Assembly: GCA_022226935.1 (NCBI GenBank)
Contig: CP092081.1
Coordinates: 3,274,737 to 3,338,736 of the forward strand
DNA from: Nitrospira sp.
GTDB taxonomy: Bacteria > Nitrospirota > Nitrospiria > Nitrospirales > Nitrospiraceae
Length of the DNA: 64,000 bases
Reading direction: 5' to 3'
Shown here: positions 35,335 through 43,688 of the stretch, piece after piece
How the letters are laid out: every line of letters starts with the position of its first letter
Numbering within the stretch: position 1 is the stretch's first letter
Translations under genes and position numbers: made by a program
Notes under the pieces: model-generated
Told to the model about the DNA's origin: nothing
What the model saw: the letters and a program-made list of their open reading frames with translations, nothing else
Database searches by the model: none

Positions 35335-36122
35335 TGACTGTCCCGGACTTGCAGAAGTGCAAGCGCGACGGACGCAAGATCACGGTGGTGACGGCCTATG
35401 ATGCGCTCTTCGCGCGCATCGTCGAACAGGCAGGGATCGACGTCATGCTGGTGGGCGATTCGCTGGGCGTAGTCGTGCAAGGCAAGTCGAACACGCTCTC
35501 GGTGACCATGGACGAGATGCTGTACCACACCAGGCTGGTGGCGGGAGCTGTCCAGCGCTCATTGGTCATCGGCGACATGCCGTTTCTTTCGTATCAAGTC
35601 AGCCAGGAAGACGCGGTGCGAAATGCGGGGCGACTCCTTCAAGCCGGAGCCCATGCGGTGAAACTGGAAGGTGGTGCGGCGGTGACTGATCGTGTGACGG
35701 CGATGACGAACGTCGGTATTCCGGTGATCGGGCATCTCGGAATGACGCCTCAGTCCGTCCAGCAGTATGGAGGATACAGGGTGCAGGGAAAGGGGAAAGA
35801 CCGCGCGCAACAGCTGCTGGAGGATGCTCGGGCGCTCGAAGCGGCCGGTGCTGCCGGCATCGTCCTGGAAGCGATTCCAGCGGGATTGGCGAAGACGGTG
35901 ACAGAGGCCCTCACGATACCCACCATCGGGATTGGCGCAGGACCGCACTGCGATGGGCAAGTGCTGGTACTCTACGATCTGTTGGGATTGTTTGACGAGT
36001 TCGTGCCGAAGTTTGTGAAGCCGTACGGGCATCTCAAGGTGGATGCGCTCCAGGCTCTCCGTCGGTACAAGGAGGACGTGGAGAAGGGTGTGTTTCCGTC
36101 CGATTCCGAAAGTTACCACTGA
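35334..36122 (+). CDS. panB: 3-methyl-2-oxobutanoate hydroxymethyltransferase
   Basis: 262 residues from the ATG at 35334; a GTG three bases earlier is also possible. ITVVTAYDALFARIVEQAG, MLVGDSLG, VTMDEMLYHTRLV and VIGHLGMTPQSV are PanB signatures, with metal and ketoacid ligands in the DSLG and KLEGG segments. The enzyme transfers a hydroxymethyl group from methylenetetrahydrofolate to 2-oxoisovalerate in pantothenate synthesis, which suits its place after folD and metF. The stop codon abuts, base to base, the stop of the convergent DUF309 gene. Confidence 0.95.
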   Translation: MTVPDLQKCKRDGRKITVVTAYDALFARIVEQAGIDVMLVGDSLGVVVQGKSNTLSVTMDEMLYHTRLVAGAVQRSLVIGDMPFLSYQVSQEDAVRNAGRLLQAGAHAVKLEGGAAVTDRVTAMTNVGIPVIGHLGMTPQSVQQYGGYRVQGKGKDRAQQLLEDARALEAAGAAGIVLEAIPAGLAKTVTEALTIPTIGIGAGPHCDGQVLVLYDLLGLFDEFVPKFVKPYGHLKVDALQALRRYKEDVEKGVFPSDSESYH

Positions 36123-36677
36123 TTAGTCTTCACCCCTTCCTTTCTCAACGGTCACAAGTCTGCCATGTTCCTCCGATAGCTCCAACAAGATGTGCACGTC
36201 CGGTGCCCCCTGGTTCAGCCACTGCATGAACTGTTCAGCGATGGCCGCGGTCTCCAAGCCCATATACTGAACGGGGCACTCCCGTAAGCGGGAGAGCGCC
36301 CGTGACACGAGGTTTCGCGTCGCCTGCTCGTGACCGAGTTCACGTTTAAGGTTAGCGGCGGCGCATTGAATGAGCGCTTGAAAGAAGTTACCGGCCGGTG
36401 TATTCCGCCCGTACGCATGCCAGAAGGCCTCAAAGATTTCGTGCGCTTCCCACCAATAGGTCCAGTTGTAGAGATCGATGCCGTAGAGATAGTCCTCGGA
36501 CGTCATCCATTGTTCCGGCTCAAACGGGCGGAGCTGAGGGTCTGGCTGTGCGAACGAATGGCCCTGCGGGTGACGGCGAGGATGTGGGGTGTGACCTGGA
36601 AGGAATCGGTAGGCGGGAAGGCTTCTCTTGGTATACCGCGGCCACTCGGCCATCGCCGGCCGGTCACCTTCTGCCAC
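36123..36677 (-). CDS. DUF309 family protein
   Basis: 184 residues if the GTG at 36677 is used (GAGGA six bases upstream); an ATG at 36653 with AAGGTG upstream is an alternative. The DUF309 core is clear in DLYNWTYWWEAHEIFEAFW and FFQALIQCAAANLKRELG. The conserved glutamate and histidine of the EAHE segment suggest a metal or nucleic acid site, but the family's function is unknown to me. The N-terminal 40 residues are basic and proline-rich. The GTG start lies inside the 3' end of apaH. Confidence 0.85.
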   Translation of the reverse strand: MAEGDRPAMAEWPRYTKRSLPAYRFLPGHTPHPRRHPQGHSFAQPDPQLRPFEPEQWMTSEDYLYGIDLYNWTYWWEAHEIFEAFWHAYGRNTPAGNFFQALIQCAAANLKRELGHEQATRNLVSRALSRLRECPVQYMGLETAAIAEQFMQWLNQGAPDVHILLELSEEHGRLVTVEKGRGED

Positions 36678-37482
36678 GAGTGTCCTCGCAGGCGACCTGA
36701 AAAATTTTCCGATCTTCCAGACGCACTGCCGTCAGTTGTCTGCCGTACACGCAGCCGCTATCCAGTGCCAACATGTTCGGCGTGAGCCTCAAGCCCATGG
36801 CGGCCCAGTGTCCAAAGACAATCGTGGCCATCGCATTGCGCCGGTGAGGCACGTCGAACCAGGGGTAAAACCCATCCGGGGTCCGATCGGGTGGTCCCGA
36901 GAAGGAAGATTCCATGACGCCTTCATCTGAGCAGGCTCTCAAACGGGTCAGTACTTTGATGATGGTCGCCACCCGAATCGGGCCCGTGAGGTCGGGGCGC
37001 CATTGCAACGAGCCGCTTGGATGGAGCGCTCGCAAGGTCGTCACAAATTGGTCTCCCCGTATCGCGTTGTGCGCCTCGTCGGCCAATTCCTCGGCCTGTT
37101 CGACAGTCCAGGCCGGTAGCAGTCCCGCATGAACCAACAGGAAGTCGCCCTCTCGATACAGGAGCGGTTGCTGACGTAACCACTGCGTCAGTTCGCGGGA
37201 GTCCGGCGCCTCCAGAATCGGTGTCAATGTGTCAGTGGGGCGAGGGGGTGCCAGCCCGGCGGCCACGGCGAGCAGGAAGATGTCGTGATTACCGAGAACC
37301 GTGACCGCAGCGAGGCCGAGATCACGAATATAGCGCAGAACCTTGAGAGAGTCGGGGCCTCGGTTGACGAGATCTCCGACAAACCAGAGCCGGTCCTGTT
37401 TCGGGTCAAAATGAATAATCTTCGTGAGCTGTGTGAGGGAGTTGAAGCAGCCCTGCACGTCGCCGATCGCATAGGTAGCCAT
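36664..37482 (-). CDS. apaH: Symmetrical bis(5'-nucleosyl)-tetraphosphatase
   Basis: 272 residues from the ATG at 37482; the frame opens further upstream to 37521. Metallophosphatase motifs are complete: YAIGDVQGCFNSL, GDLVNRGPDSL, VLGNHD and a later HAGLLPAW and FGHWA. ApaH cleaves Ap4A to two ADP, and can remove Np4-type caps from RNA. It is cytoplasmic. Its 3' end overlaps the DUF309 gene by 14 bases, and a kinase gene ends 66 bases upstream on the same strand. Confidence 0.94.
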   Translation of the reverse strand: MATYAIGDVQGCFNSLTQLTKIIHFDPKQDRLWFVGDLVNRGPDSLKVLRYIRDLGLAAVTVLGNHDIFLLAVAAGLAPPRPTDTLTPILEAPDSRELTQWLRQQPLLYREGDFLLVHAGLLPAWTVEQAEELADEAHNAIRGDQFVTTLRALHPSGSLQWRPDLTGPIRVATIIKVLTRLRACSDEGVMESSFSGPPDRTPDGFYPWFDVPHRRNAMATIVFGHWAAMGLRLTPNMLALDSGCVYGRQLTAVRLEDRKIFQVACEDTRGRR

Positions 37483-37548
37483 CAATGCGTTCAGACTAGC
37501 GCGGACCGGCTCAGTTCGCAAGTCACGAACGGATGGGCGGGCGACGGC

Positions 37549-40452
37549 TCAAGCAGCGGTACGCTGCAAGAGCTCGCTGGTCATCGCGGCGCAGGCGGTC
37601 TGATGGGCGTCCGTGAGCTGCGCCAGCAGGGCGGGAGCACTGTCGAGGCTGGCGAGGCGTCCCAGCTGTTCCAATTCTTTGCAGTGGGCCGCCGTGGCCA
37701 AGGCGCCGAGTTGCGCGCTGCTGGACTTTAACCGATGGGCTGCCTTGGCAAGGGCATCCGCATTTTGGGTCTGGACGGCAGTGCGAATCTCTTCGACCAG
37801 TGTGCGGGAATCGTTTAGATAGGCCGTCAGCACTTTTGCCAGGATATCGGGACGTCCAGGCCGTTGAAGCGCGAGGATCGAGTCCCAGGCCGTCTTGTCC
37901 ATCTCGGCAGGAGCGGGAGGCGGGGGCTGATCAGACGGCGACTGGTCCGGGCCGGCCGCGGGAGCAGAGACTGGCTCCGTTGGCTCAGTAGCTGTCTGTA
38001 CTCTCAGCCATTGCGTCAATATCTCACTCAGCTGCGCCATGGTGAAGGGTTTCGCCAGGTAATCGTCCATACCGGCGGCCAGGCACCGGGTGCGATCACC
38101 TTCCATCGCATTGGCGGTGAGGGCAATGATGGGCACGTGGCGATGGTCTGCCGATTCCCGTTCCTGTTGTCGTATCGTGGCGGTGGCGGTAAAGCCGTCC
38201 ATCTCCGGCATCTGACAATCCATGAGAATGAGGTCGAATCGTTCCCGCGCGACCGCCTCGACGGCGAGGCGTCCGTTTTCAACGGCCTGGGCGACGTGTC
38301 CGAGCATGTCCAACATGCCGAGGGCGACCTCCCGATTGACGGGGGTGTCTTCGACCAGCAGGAGACGGGCGGCTTGAAACGGAATCGGGCCGGGCGCTGC
38401 GGGACGCGGAGCAGGCGGTTGAATGGGCGTGCGATGCCTGGTTTGGAGCAGGCCGAGCAGGGCTTGGCGAAGCAGGGTGTTCCGGACGGGCTTGGTCACC
38501 CAGGCATCCAGATCAGGCGTGCCGGGCGTATTGGCGTCATACCCCACCGACGTGAGCATCAAGAGCGGCAAGCCGGCGATGCGCGGATCAGTGCGAATGG
38601 CTTTGGCCAACTCCAGCCCGTCCATGTCCGGCATGTGCAGATCGAGAATGGCCAAGTCGAACGATTGCGGCGAGTTGGGGCTGGTGCCGAGCAAGACCAA
38701 TGCTTCTTGTGCCGAAGCGGCCAAAGTCGGAAGCGCGCCCCAGGTGCGGAGATGTTCATACAGGATTTCGCGATTGGCGGGCGTGTCATCGACGACCAGG
38801 ATTCGTTTCTTGAGTAAGGCTTGTTCAGAAGCCTGTTCCTGCCTCAGAGCCACTGCGGGTTGCCGCTCGAAGATCGCCGTAAACCAGAAGGTGGAGCCTT
38901 GCCCCACCTGGCTCTCAACGCCTATCCGGCCTTGCATGAGGGCGACAAGCTCTTTCACGATCGTGAGGCCGAGCCCCGTTCCGCCGAAGCGTCTGGTGGT
39001 CGTGCCGTCGGCTTGAGAAAAGGCCTCGAAAATGCGCTGATGGGCCTCAGCCGGAATACCGACGCCGGAATCCTTCACCTCGAATCGAAGGGTGACGGTC
39101 GTATTCGTCTCCGTGACCGCATAGACGCGCACGTTGATCTCCCCTTTCGCCGTGAACTTCAAGGCGTTACTGATCAGATTGAGCAACGCCTGGCGCAGGC
39201 GAATGGGGTCGCCGCGAAGGGCATGCGTGAAAGAGCCCAGCAGCTGACAGGTCAACTCGATCTGTTTCCGTTGGGCGGGGCCAGCAAACAGCTCCACGGC
39301 GTTTTCGACGGTGTCTTGCACATCAAAATCCAATTGCTCCAGCTGGAGCTTGCCCGCTTCGATTTTGGAGAAGTCGAGAATGTCATTGATGATCGCCAGA
39401 AGTGCTTCGCCTGATTGTTGAATGGTCCTGGTCAGATGGCGTTGACGGGTGTCGAGGGTGGTCGTCAGCAGGAGCTCGGTCATGCCCAGGACGCCGTTCA
39501 TTGGCGTGCGGATCTCATGGCTCATGTTCGCTAAAAATTGCGATTTGGCCCGGCTGGCCGCCTGCGCTTCTTCGGCGAGCCGCTGGGCTTCTTGCGACGC
39601 GAGTTCCAGTTGCCTCGTTCGTTGAGCCACTTTGTCTTCCAAGCTCTGTTGGTATTCCTTCACCTGAGCCTGTGACAGCCGTAACCGGCTCGTCATTCGG
39701 TTGAAGGCGTCAGCCAGCTGGTCTACTTCATCATGGGTGCCTGCGGCGACATCCACATCGAGCCGTCCTTCTGCGATGTGCCCCGCGGCTTCCACCAGGG
39801 CCAGAATGGGTTTGGTGATGCTCCGCGTCAAAATCAAGGACATGGAGAGTCCGACCATCAATACGACCCCGATGACGAGTCCCGTGATGAGGACAAATTG
39901 CTGGAGGTTCTTGCGCAACCGTTCCTGGCTCAGGCCGAGCTGAATGTAACCGATGACCGTGCCTGGGGCCGACCCCGCATTGGACTCGAGAAACAGCGGG
40001 TCGGCGGCCGCTGCCGGCCGACTCACGACGGGAACCAGAATATCGATATAGGCCGGATGTCCCGGCTGGATGGCCACCTCCTCAAACAGCACGTCTCCTG
40101 CCGCGGGTATGCGTGTTCTCAGCGCCATGGGGATGGCGATCTTGGCGCCCCAGGTTTCTTCCAGGAGCGGCTGCCGCTCTTTGCTGAGCACGGCGGCATA
40201 GGCGATATCCGGCAGGGCATGAAGTCCACCGACCACGCGCCGCACGGCATCTTGGTTTTCCGTATACACGGCGTATTCGCTGTTCTGCGCGATCATGGCG
40301 GCGGTGGTGAGACCGGTGTTCACCAGATCCTGATAGCGAGTGGTGATTTCCCGATGCACGACGAATGTCGCGATGCCGATGGCCGTGAGGACGACGAGCC
40401 CGATGCTTAGGAGATTGAGCTTGTCCCGTAGTCCGAGTCCTTTCTTCATCAT
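37549..40452 (-). CDS. Membrane hybrid histidine kinase, HAMP-HisKA-HATPase-REC-REC-Hpt
   Basis: 967 residues from the ATG at 40452, six bases after GAGG (ATGs at 40458 and 40449 are alternatives; the open frame to 40695 runs inside the neighbouring gene). A first membrane helix ([19 protein letters not shown]), an extracytoplasmic sensor of about 150 residues, and a second helix ([16 protein letters not shown]) lead to HAMP, a coiled coil, HisKA with H312 in [12 protein letters not shown], HATPase, two receivers (D604 in [14 protein letters not shown]745 in [11 protein letters not shown]) and Hpt with H906 in [12 protein letters not shown]. The plan is BarA-like with an extra receiver. It follows the ABC-type binding protein by 17 bases, so that protein may present the ligand. 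A close paralogue lies at 43689-46649. Confidence 0.92.
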   Translation of the reverse strand: MMKKGLGLRDKLNLLSIGLVVLTAIGIATFVVHREITTRYQDLVNTGLTTAAMIAQNSEYAVYTENQDAVRRVVGGLHALPDIAYAAVLSKERQPLLEETWGAKIAIPMALRTRIPAAGDVLFEEVAIQPGHPAYIDILVPVVSRPAAAADPLFLESNAGSAPGTVIGYIQLGLSQERLRKNLQQFVLITGLVIGVVLMVGLSMSLILTRSITKPILALVEAAGHIAEGRLDVDVAAGTHDEVDQLADAFNRMTSRLRLSQAQVKEYQQSLEDKVAQRTRQLELASQEAQRLAEEAQAASRAKSQFLANMSHEIRTPMNGVLGMTELLLTTTLDTRQRHLTRTIQQSGEALLAIINDILDFSKIEAGKLQLEQLDFDVQDTVENAVELFAGPAQRKQIELTCQLLGSFTHALRGDPIRLRQALLNLISNALKFTAKGEINVRVYAVTETNTTVTLRFEVKDSGVGIPAEAHQRIFEAFSQADGTTTRRFGGTGLGLTIVKELVALMQGRIGVESQVGQGSTFWFTAIFERQPAVALRQEQASEQALLKKRILVVDDTPANREILYEHLRTWGALPTLAASAQEALVLLGTSPNSPQSFDLAILDLHMPDMDGLELAKAIRTDPRIAGLPLLMLTSVGYDANTPGTPDLDAWVTKPVRNTLLRQALLGLLQTRHRTPIQPPAPRPAAPGPIPFQAARLLLVEDTPVNREVALGMLDMLGHVAQAVENGRLAVEAVARERFDLILMDCQMPEMDGFTATATIRQQERESADHRHVPIIALTANAMEGDRTRCLAAGMDDYLAKPFTMAQLSEILTQWLRVQTATEPTEPVSAPAAGPDQSPSDQPPPPAPAEMDKTAWDSILALQRPGRPDILAKVLTAYLNDSRTLVEEIRTAVQTQNADALAKAAHRLKSSSAQLGALATAAHCKELEQLGRLASLDSAPALLAQLTDAHQTACAAMTSELLQRTAA

Positions 40453-40469
40453 CGTCATCCTCGCCGCAG

Positions 40470-41420
40470 TTATTGGAAAATATGCGTGGCGCCGCGTACG
40501 ACGTCCTGGGGCAATTCCAGGTTCATGGCGCCGGCTGTTTTCAGATTCACCGAGTAGGTCACTTTGCGAGGGAATGTCGGCGCAAGGGACGAGGCACTGG
40601 TCCCCCCGAGAATTTTCCCGGCGAGCTCTCCGCATTGACTGCCGATGTCGAGGTAGTCCCGATCGAGCGCGTACAGTGCGCCTGCCTTGACCCACGACGC
40701 CGACAACCCCGCGAGCGGGATCTTGTTCCGAAGCGTACTCAGCAGAATCGGCTCGGCGGTTTGAGGGGTCATCACGACCGAATCCGAGATGCCCCAGAGT
40801 GCATCGACATGGCGTGAAATGTTATCCAACGCATCGGGAAGGGCGCGAGGTGTGTCTACCGCTTGAGTCACAAGACTCAGGCCGTTTTCTTTGGCGATGC
40901 GGAGGGCATGGCTCACCTTGGGCTGATTTTCCTTGGGATTGAAGAGCACGCCGACGGTATTGGCGGCGGGGACGATACGGTGAAGCCACTGCATTTGGAG
41001 ATCCAGGGGAAAGTCGAGCAAGACGGCTGTCGCGTTGGAGGCAGCCTTGATGTCATCGGCCGCGACAATCATGGTCGCGATGATGGGCACCTGTCCCACT
41101 TCACGCACGGCGGCTTGTGTGGCGGCACTTCCCAGCGTCACCACCAACCGGGCGCCGTGTTTCTTCACTTCACTCAACACCTCTTGCGTCTTGGCGGCAT
41201 TGCCTTGAAGCGGATAGACCTCGATGGTTGTGGTCATACCTTGTTTCGCCAGTGATTGCTGAAACCCTGCGAGTACGTCCTGATAAGGTTTGAGATCCTG
41301 CCCGCTCAACACCACGATACGGCCCGATTCAGCGCCTGCCGAATCGGGGCTCGCCATGAGCTTCAGGAGGCTCAGGATCGCGATCCCTAGTGCCGCTATG
41401 AGGTGGACGAGTCGACGCAT
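40470..41420 (-). CDS. ABC-type substrate-binding protein without transporter genes
   Basis: 316 residues with a signal peptide ([13 protein letters not shown], cleavage near AGAE). The ABC_sub_bind (TrpX/DUF534-like) fold is seen in [45 protein letters not shown] and [11 protein letters not shown]. No permease or ATPase gene is nearby. It sits between a TonB-dependent receptor (16 bases upstream) and a membrane hybrid kinase (17 bases downstream), which argues for a sensing role: a periplasmic receptor that reports an imported ligand to the kinase. Confidence 0.88.
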   Translation of the reverse strand: MRRLVHLIAALGIAILSLLKLMASPDSAGAESGRIVVLSGQDLKPYQDVLAGFQQSLAKQGMTTTIEVYPLQGNAAKTQEVLSEVKKHGARLVVTLGSAATQAAVREVGQVPIIATMIVAADDIKAASNATAVLLDFPLDLQMQWLHRIVPAANTVGVLFNPKENQPKVSHALRIAKENGLSLVTQAVDTPRALPDALDNISRHVDALWGISDSVVMTPQTAEPILLSTLRNKIPLAGLSASWVKAGALYALDRDYLDIGSQCGELAGKILGGTSASSLAPTFPRKVTYSVNLKTAGAMNLELPQDVVRGATHIFQ

Positions 41421-41436
41421 CGGTGGTGACAGTTCC

Positions 41437-43554
41437 TTAGAAGCGGTACTTCAGCTTGACCCAGAATGTCCGGCCATCCTGATCGATGACATCCTGCACG
41501 TGCTCACCCGAGCCGGGATAACCGTATTTCTGATTCATGAGGTTATTGATATGCCCGGACAGCTCCCACCCTTTGACGATCCGCTGACTGAAGAGCGACA
41601 TATTCAGGATGTAAAAGGAGTTGGCGCTGTTACCGGCGAGCGTGAGGCGCGAACTGGTGTACCGCCCTTCGAAGCCGGCAAAGAGCTTGTCCGCGATCAC
41701 CGGGACGATCACATTGGCCTTCGCCAAATGCTGAGGGGAGTTCGTCAACTGTTGTTTGAGGTCATCGTTTTCGGTGCGCTGGAGGGCGTAACTCAATCGC
41801 CCTTCGAGGCCTGAAGACCATTTGCCTTCCATCGCCAACTCCACGCCGCGAGCGGTGATGTTGTCAACGTTGCTGTAAAACAACTTTCCGTCTGTCGGGT
41901 CTGTGGTCTGACTGATCAGTCCGGAGATGTTGTATTGATACAGGCTGCCGAGGGCGCGGAGGTGATCTCCCAGGTACTGCTCGACCACCAGTTCATACGT
42001 TTTGATGCGCTCGGGTTTGATGTCTGCATTCGCCTTGAACGTGGACGCCGTCACATAGAATTGTTCGTACGGATTCGGTGCGCGAAAGGCCTGGCCGTAC
42101 AACAATTTCACCGTGGTCTTGGCCCACGTCGAAATGAGGCCGGCGCGCGGGTTGGTGGTGCCGCCAAACGTGCTGTACTGATCGTGGCGGAGACCGGCGG
42201 TCAAGACGAGATGGTCGGTGATGGCCCATTCATCCTGCACGTAGGCCGCGATAAAGCTCGATCGACGTTTATCGTCGAGGTATGTGCTGGGCGGCGCAAT
42301 ATCGGCGTTGGCTTGATTGAGGCGAAACTGGTCTCGATACTCTGAGCCGATGGTGAATTTATGATGGTCGAATAGCCGCTTGGTGATCGTCAGTTCCGCT
42401 CCCCACCAATCGGCCTCGGTTGAGTCTTTGTTGATGGTAAACGGCGGTGTGCCGGTTCCGGCATAGTCGTACGGAAGGTGCGCACGGTAATAGTAGCGGT
42501 CGTAGTAGACCCGCGCCTTCACGTTGAGCTGGTTGACGAATTCGTGCTGATAGACGAGGTCGAGATAAGTCCGTTCGTCGAGCGTGTTCTGTCGATTGTC
42601 GTTGAACACCGTGCCGAAGGCTGCCGTCGGCACGTTCTTCTTGCGCCACTGGTGGCCGCCCAAGAGGGTCAAATCTCCGTACGAGAGCTTGCCGGTGTAA
42701 TAGTACAGGTTGTCTCGATCCGCATCCTTGGCGATGCCGTTATTGATGGAGGAAAAAGCCGGGTAGGACAACTCGCGGTGCCCTTCGCTATCCGAGAAGG
42801 AGCCGGACAGGAGCATTTCGATGCCGTTTGAAAACTTATTGCCGTAACTGAGGCGACTTCGGTACGTGTTGAAGCTGCTGGCTTCCCCGGAGACCTCCGC
42901 GCCTTTGAGATCGCGTCCCCGCTTCGTGATCACATTCACAACGCCAAAAAATGCGTTGGTGCCATACAACGCCGACCCGGGACCTTTGATGATTTCGACG
43001 CGGTCGATCAAATCCACGTCGATCGGCATTTCGGTGCCGGCTCCGCCTTGATCGTAGACGGCATCGTTGAGCCGGTGATTATCGATCAAGAGCAGGACAC
43101 GAGACGTGTAATCGCCGGGCCGGTTGAACCCACGGATTCCCAGGTAGCCATAGTTTCGGTCGTTGCTGGTAAACAAGCCCGGCACGCTGTCGAGAATCTG
43201 CGCAAAATTTCTGTAGCCGTATTTCTTGATTTGGTCGGCGGTGATGATGATGACGGCCGCCGGCGCCTCATTCACCTTCTGGTCATACTTGGCCGCACCA
43301 TAGACCGAGGGAATTTCTTGGAAGAGCGTACTCTCCTTCCCGACGGTCTCCTGACCGTCCGATGTGGCCGGCATGGGCAGGTCGGGGAGATCCAACAAGG
43401 CATCCGTTTGCACCGAGGGAACATTCTCAATGGGCGAGGCCGCATGGGATGCGATGAGTGGGAGTGCCAGGATCGTGGCCGCTAACAGGCAGCCCGTCGT
43501 TGCGGGACGCATCAAGTTGCAGGTTCTGGTCAGGCAGCGCATGTGCGGCTCCAT
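41437..43554 (-). CDS. TonB-dependent outer membrane receptor
   Basis: 705 residues with a signal peptide (LLAATILALPLIASHA). The plug domain is clear from APAAVIIITADQIKKYGYRN, ILDSVPGL, YLGIRGFNRPGDY, RVEIIKGPGSALYGTNAF and GVVNVITKRG; the rest forms the beta-barrel and ends in the aromatic residue F (LKYRF). It resembles siderophore/cobalamin-type receptors, but the ligand cannot be read from the sequence. The gene leads the receptor, binding protein, kinase series and has 134 noncoding bases upstream. Confidence 0.93.
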   Translation of the reverse strand: MEPHMRCLTRTCNLMRPATTGCLLAATILALPLIASHAASPIENVPSVQTDALLDLPDLPMPATSDGQETVGKESTLFQEIPSVYGAAKYDQKVNEAPAAVIIITADQIKKYGYRNFAQILDSVPGLFTSNDRNYGYLGIRGFNRPGDYTSRVLLLIDNHRLNDAVYDQGGAGTEMPIDVDLIDRVEIIKGPGSALYGTNAFFGVVNVITKRGRDLKGAEVSGEASSFNTYRSRLSYGNKFSNGIEMLLSGSFSDSEGHRELSYPAFSSINNGIAKDADRDNLYYYTGKLSYGDLTLLGGHQWRKKNVPTAAFGTVFNDNRQNTLDERTYLDLVYQHEFVNQLNVKARVYYDRYYYRAHLPYDYAGTGTPPFTINKDSTEADWWGAELTITKRLFDHHKFTIGSEYRDQFRLNQANADIAPPSTYLDDKRRSSFIAAYVQDEWAITDHLVLTAGLRHDQYSTFGGTTNPRAGLISTWAKTTVKLLYGQAFRAPNPYEQFYVTASTFKANADIKPERIKTYELVVEQYLGDHLRALGSLYQYNISGLISQTTDPTDGKLFYSNVDNITARGVELAMEGKWSSGLEGRLSYALQRTENDDLKQQLTNSPQHLAKANVIVPVIADKLFAGFEGRYTSSRLTLAGNSANSFYILNMSLFSQRIVKGWELSGHINNLMNQKYGYPGSGEHVQDVIDQDGRTFWVKLKYRF

Positions 43555-43688
43555 GGAATAAGGCTTATCCCTCCGTTATCGGTCGAGGCCGTAGGTAACT
43601 TGACGATTCCACAAGGGAAATGGTTAACGACGAATGCCGTGTGGGGAAGAATGTGGGGGCCGGAAAGCGGTCGCGGAATTCCCGGCGG

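Noticed and set aside
40453-40695. An upstream extension of the membrane kinase into the binding-protein gene
   Set aside because: It runs opposite in sense of function through the coding end of the neighbour and precedes the first membrane helix; the ATG at 40452 has a ribosome-binding site.
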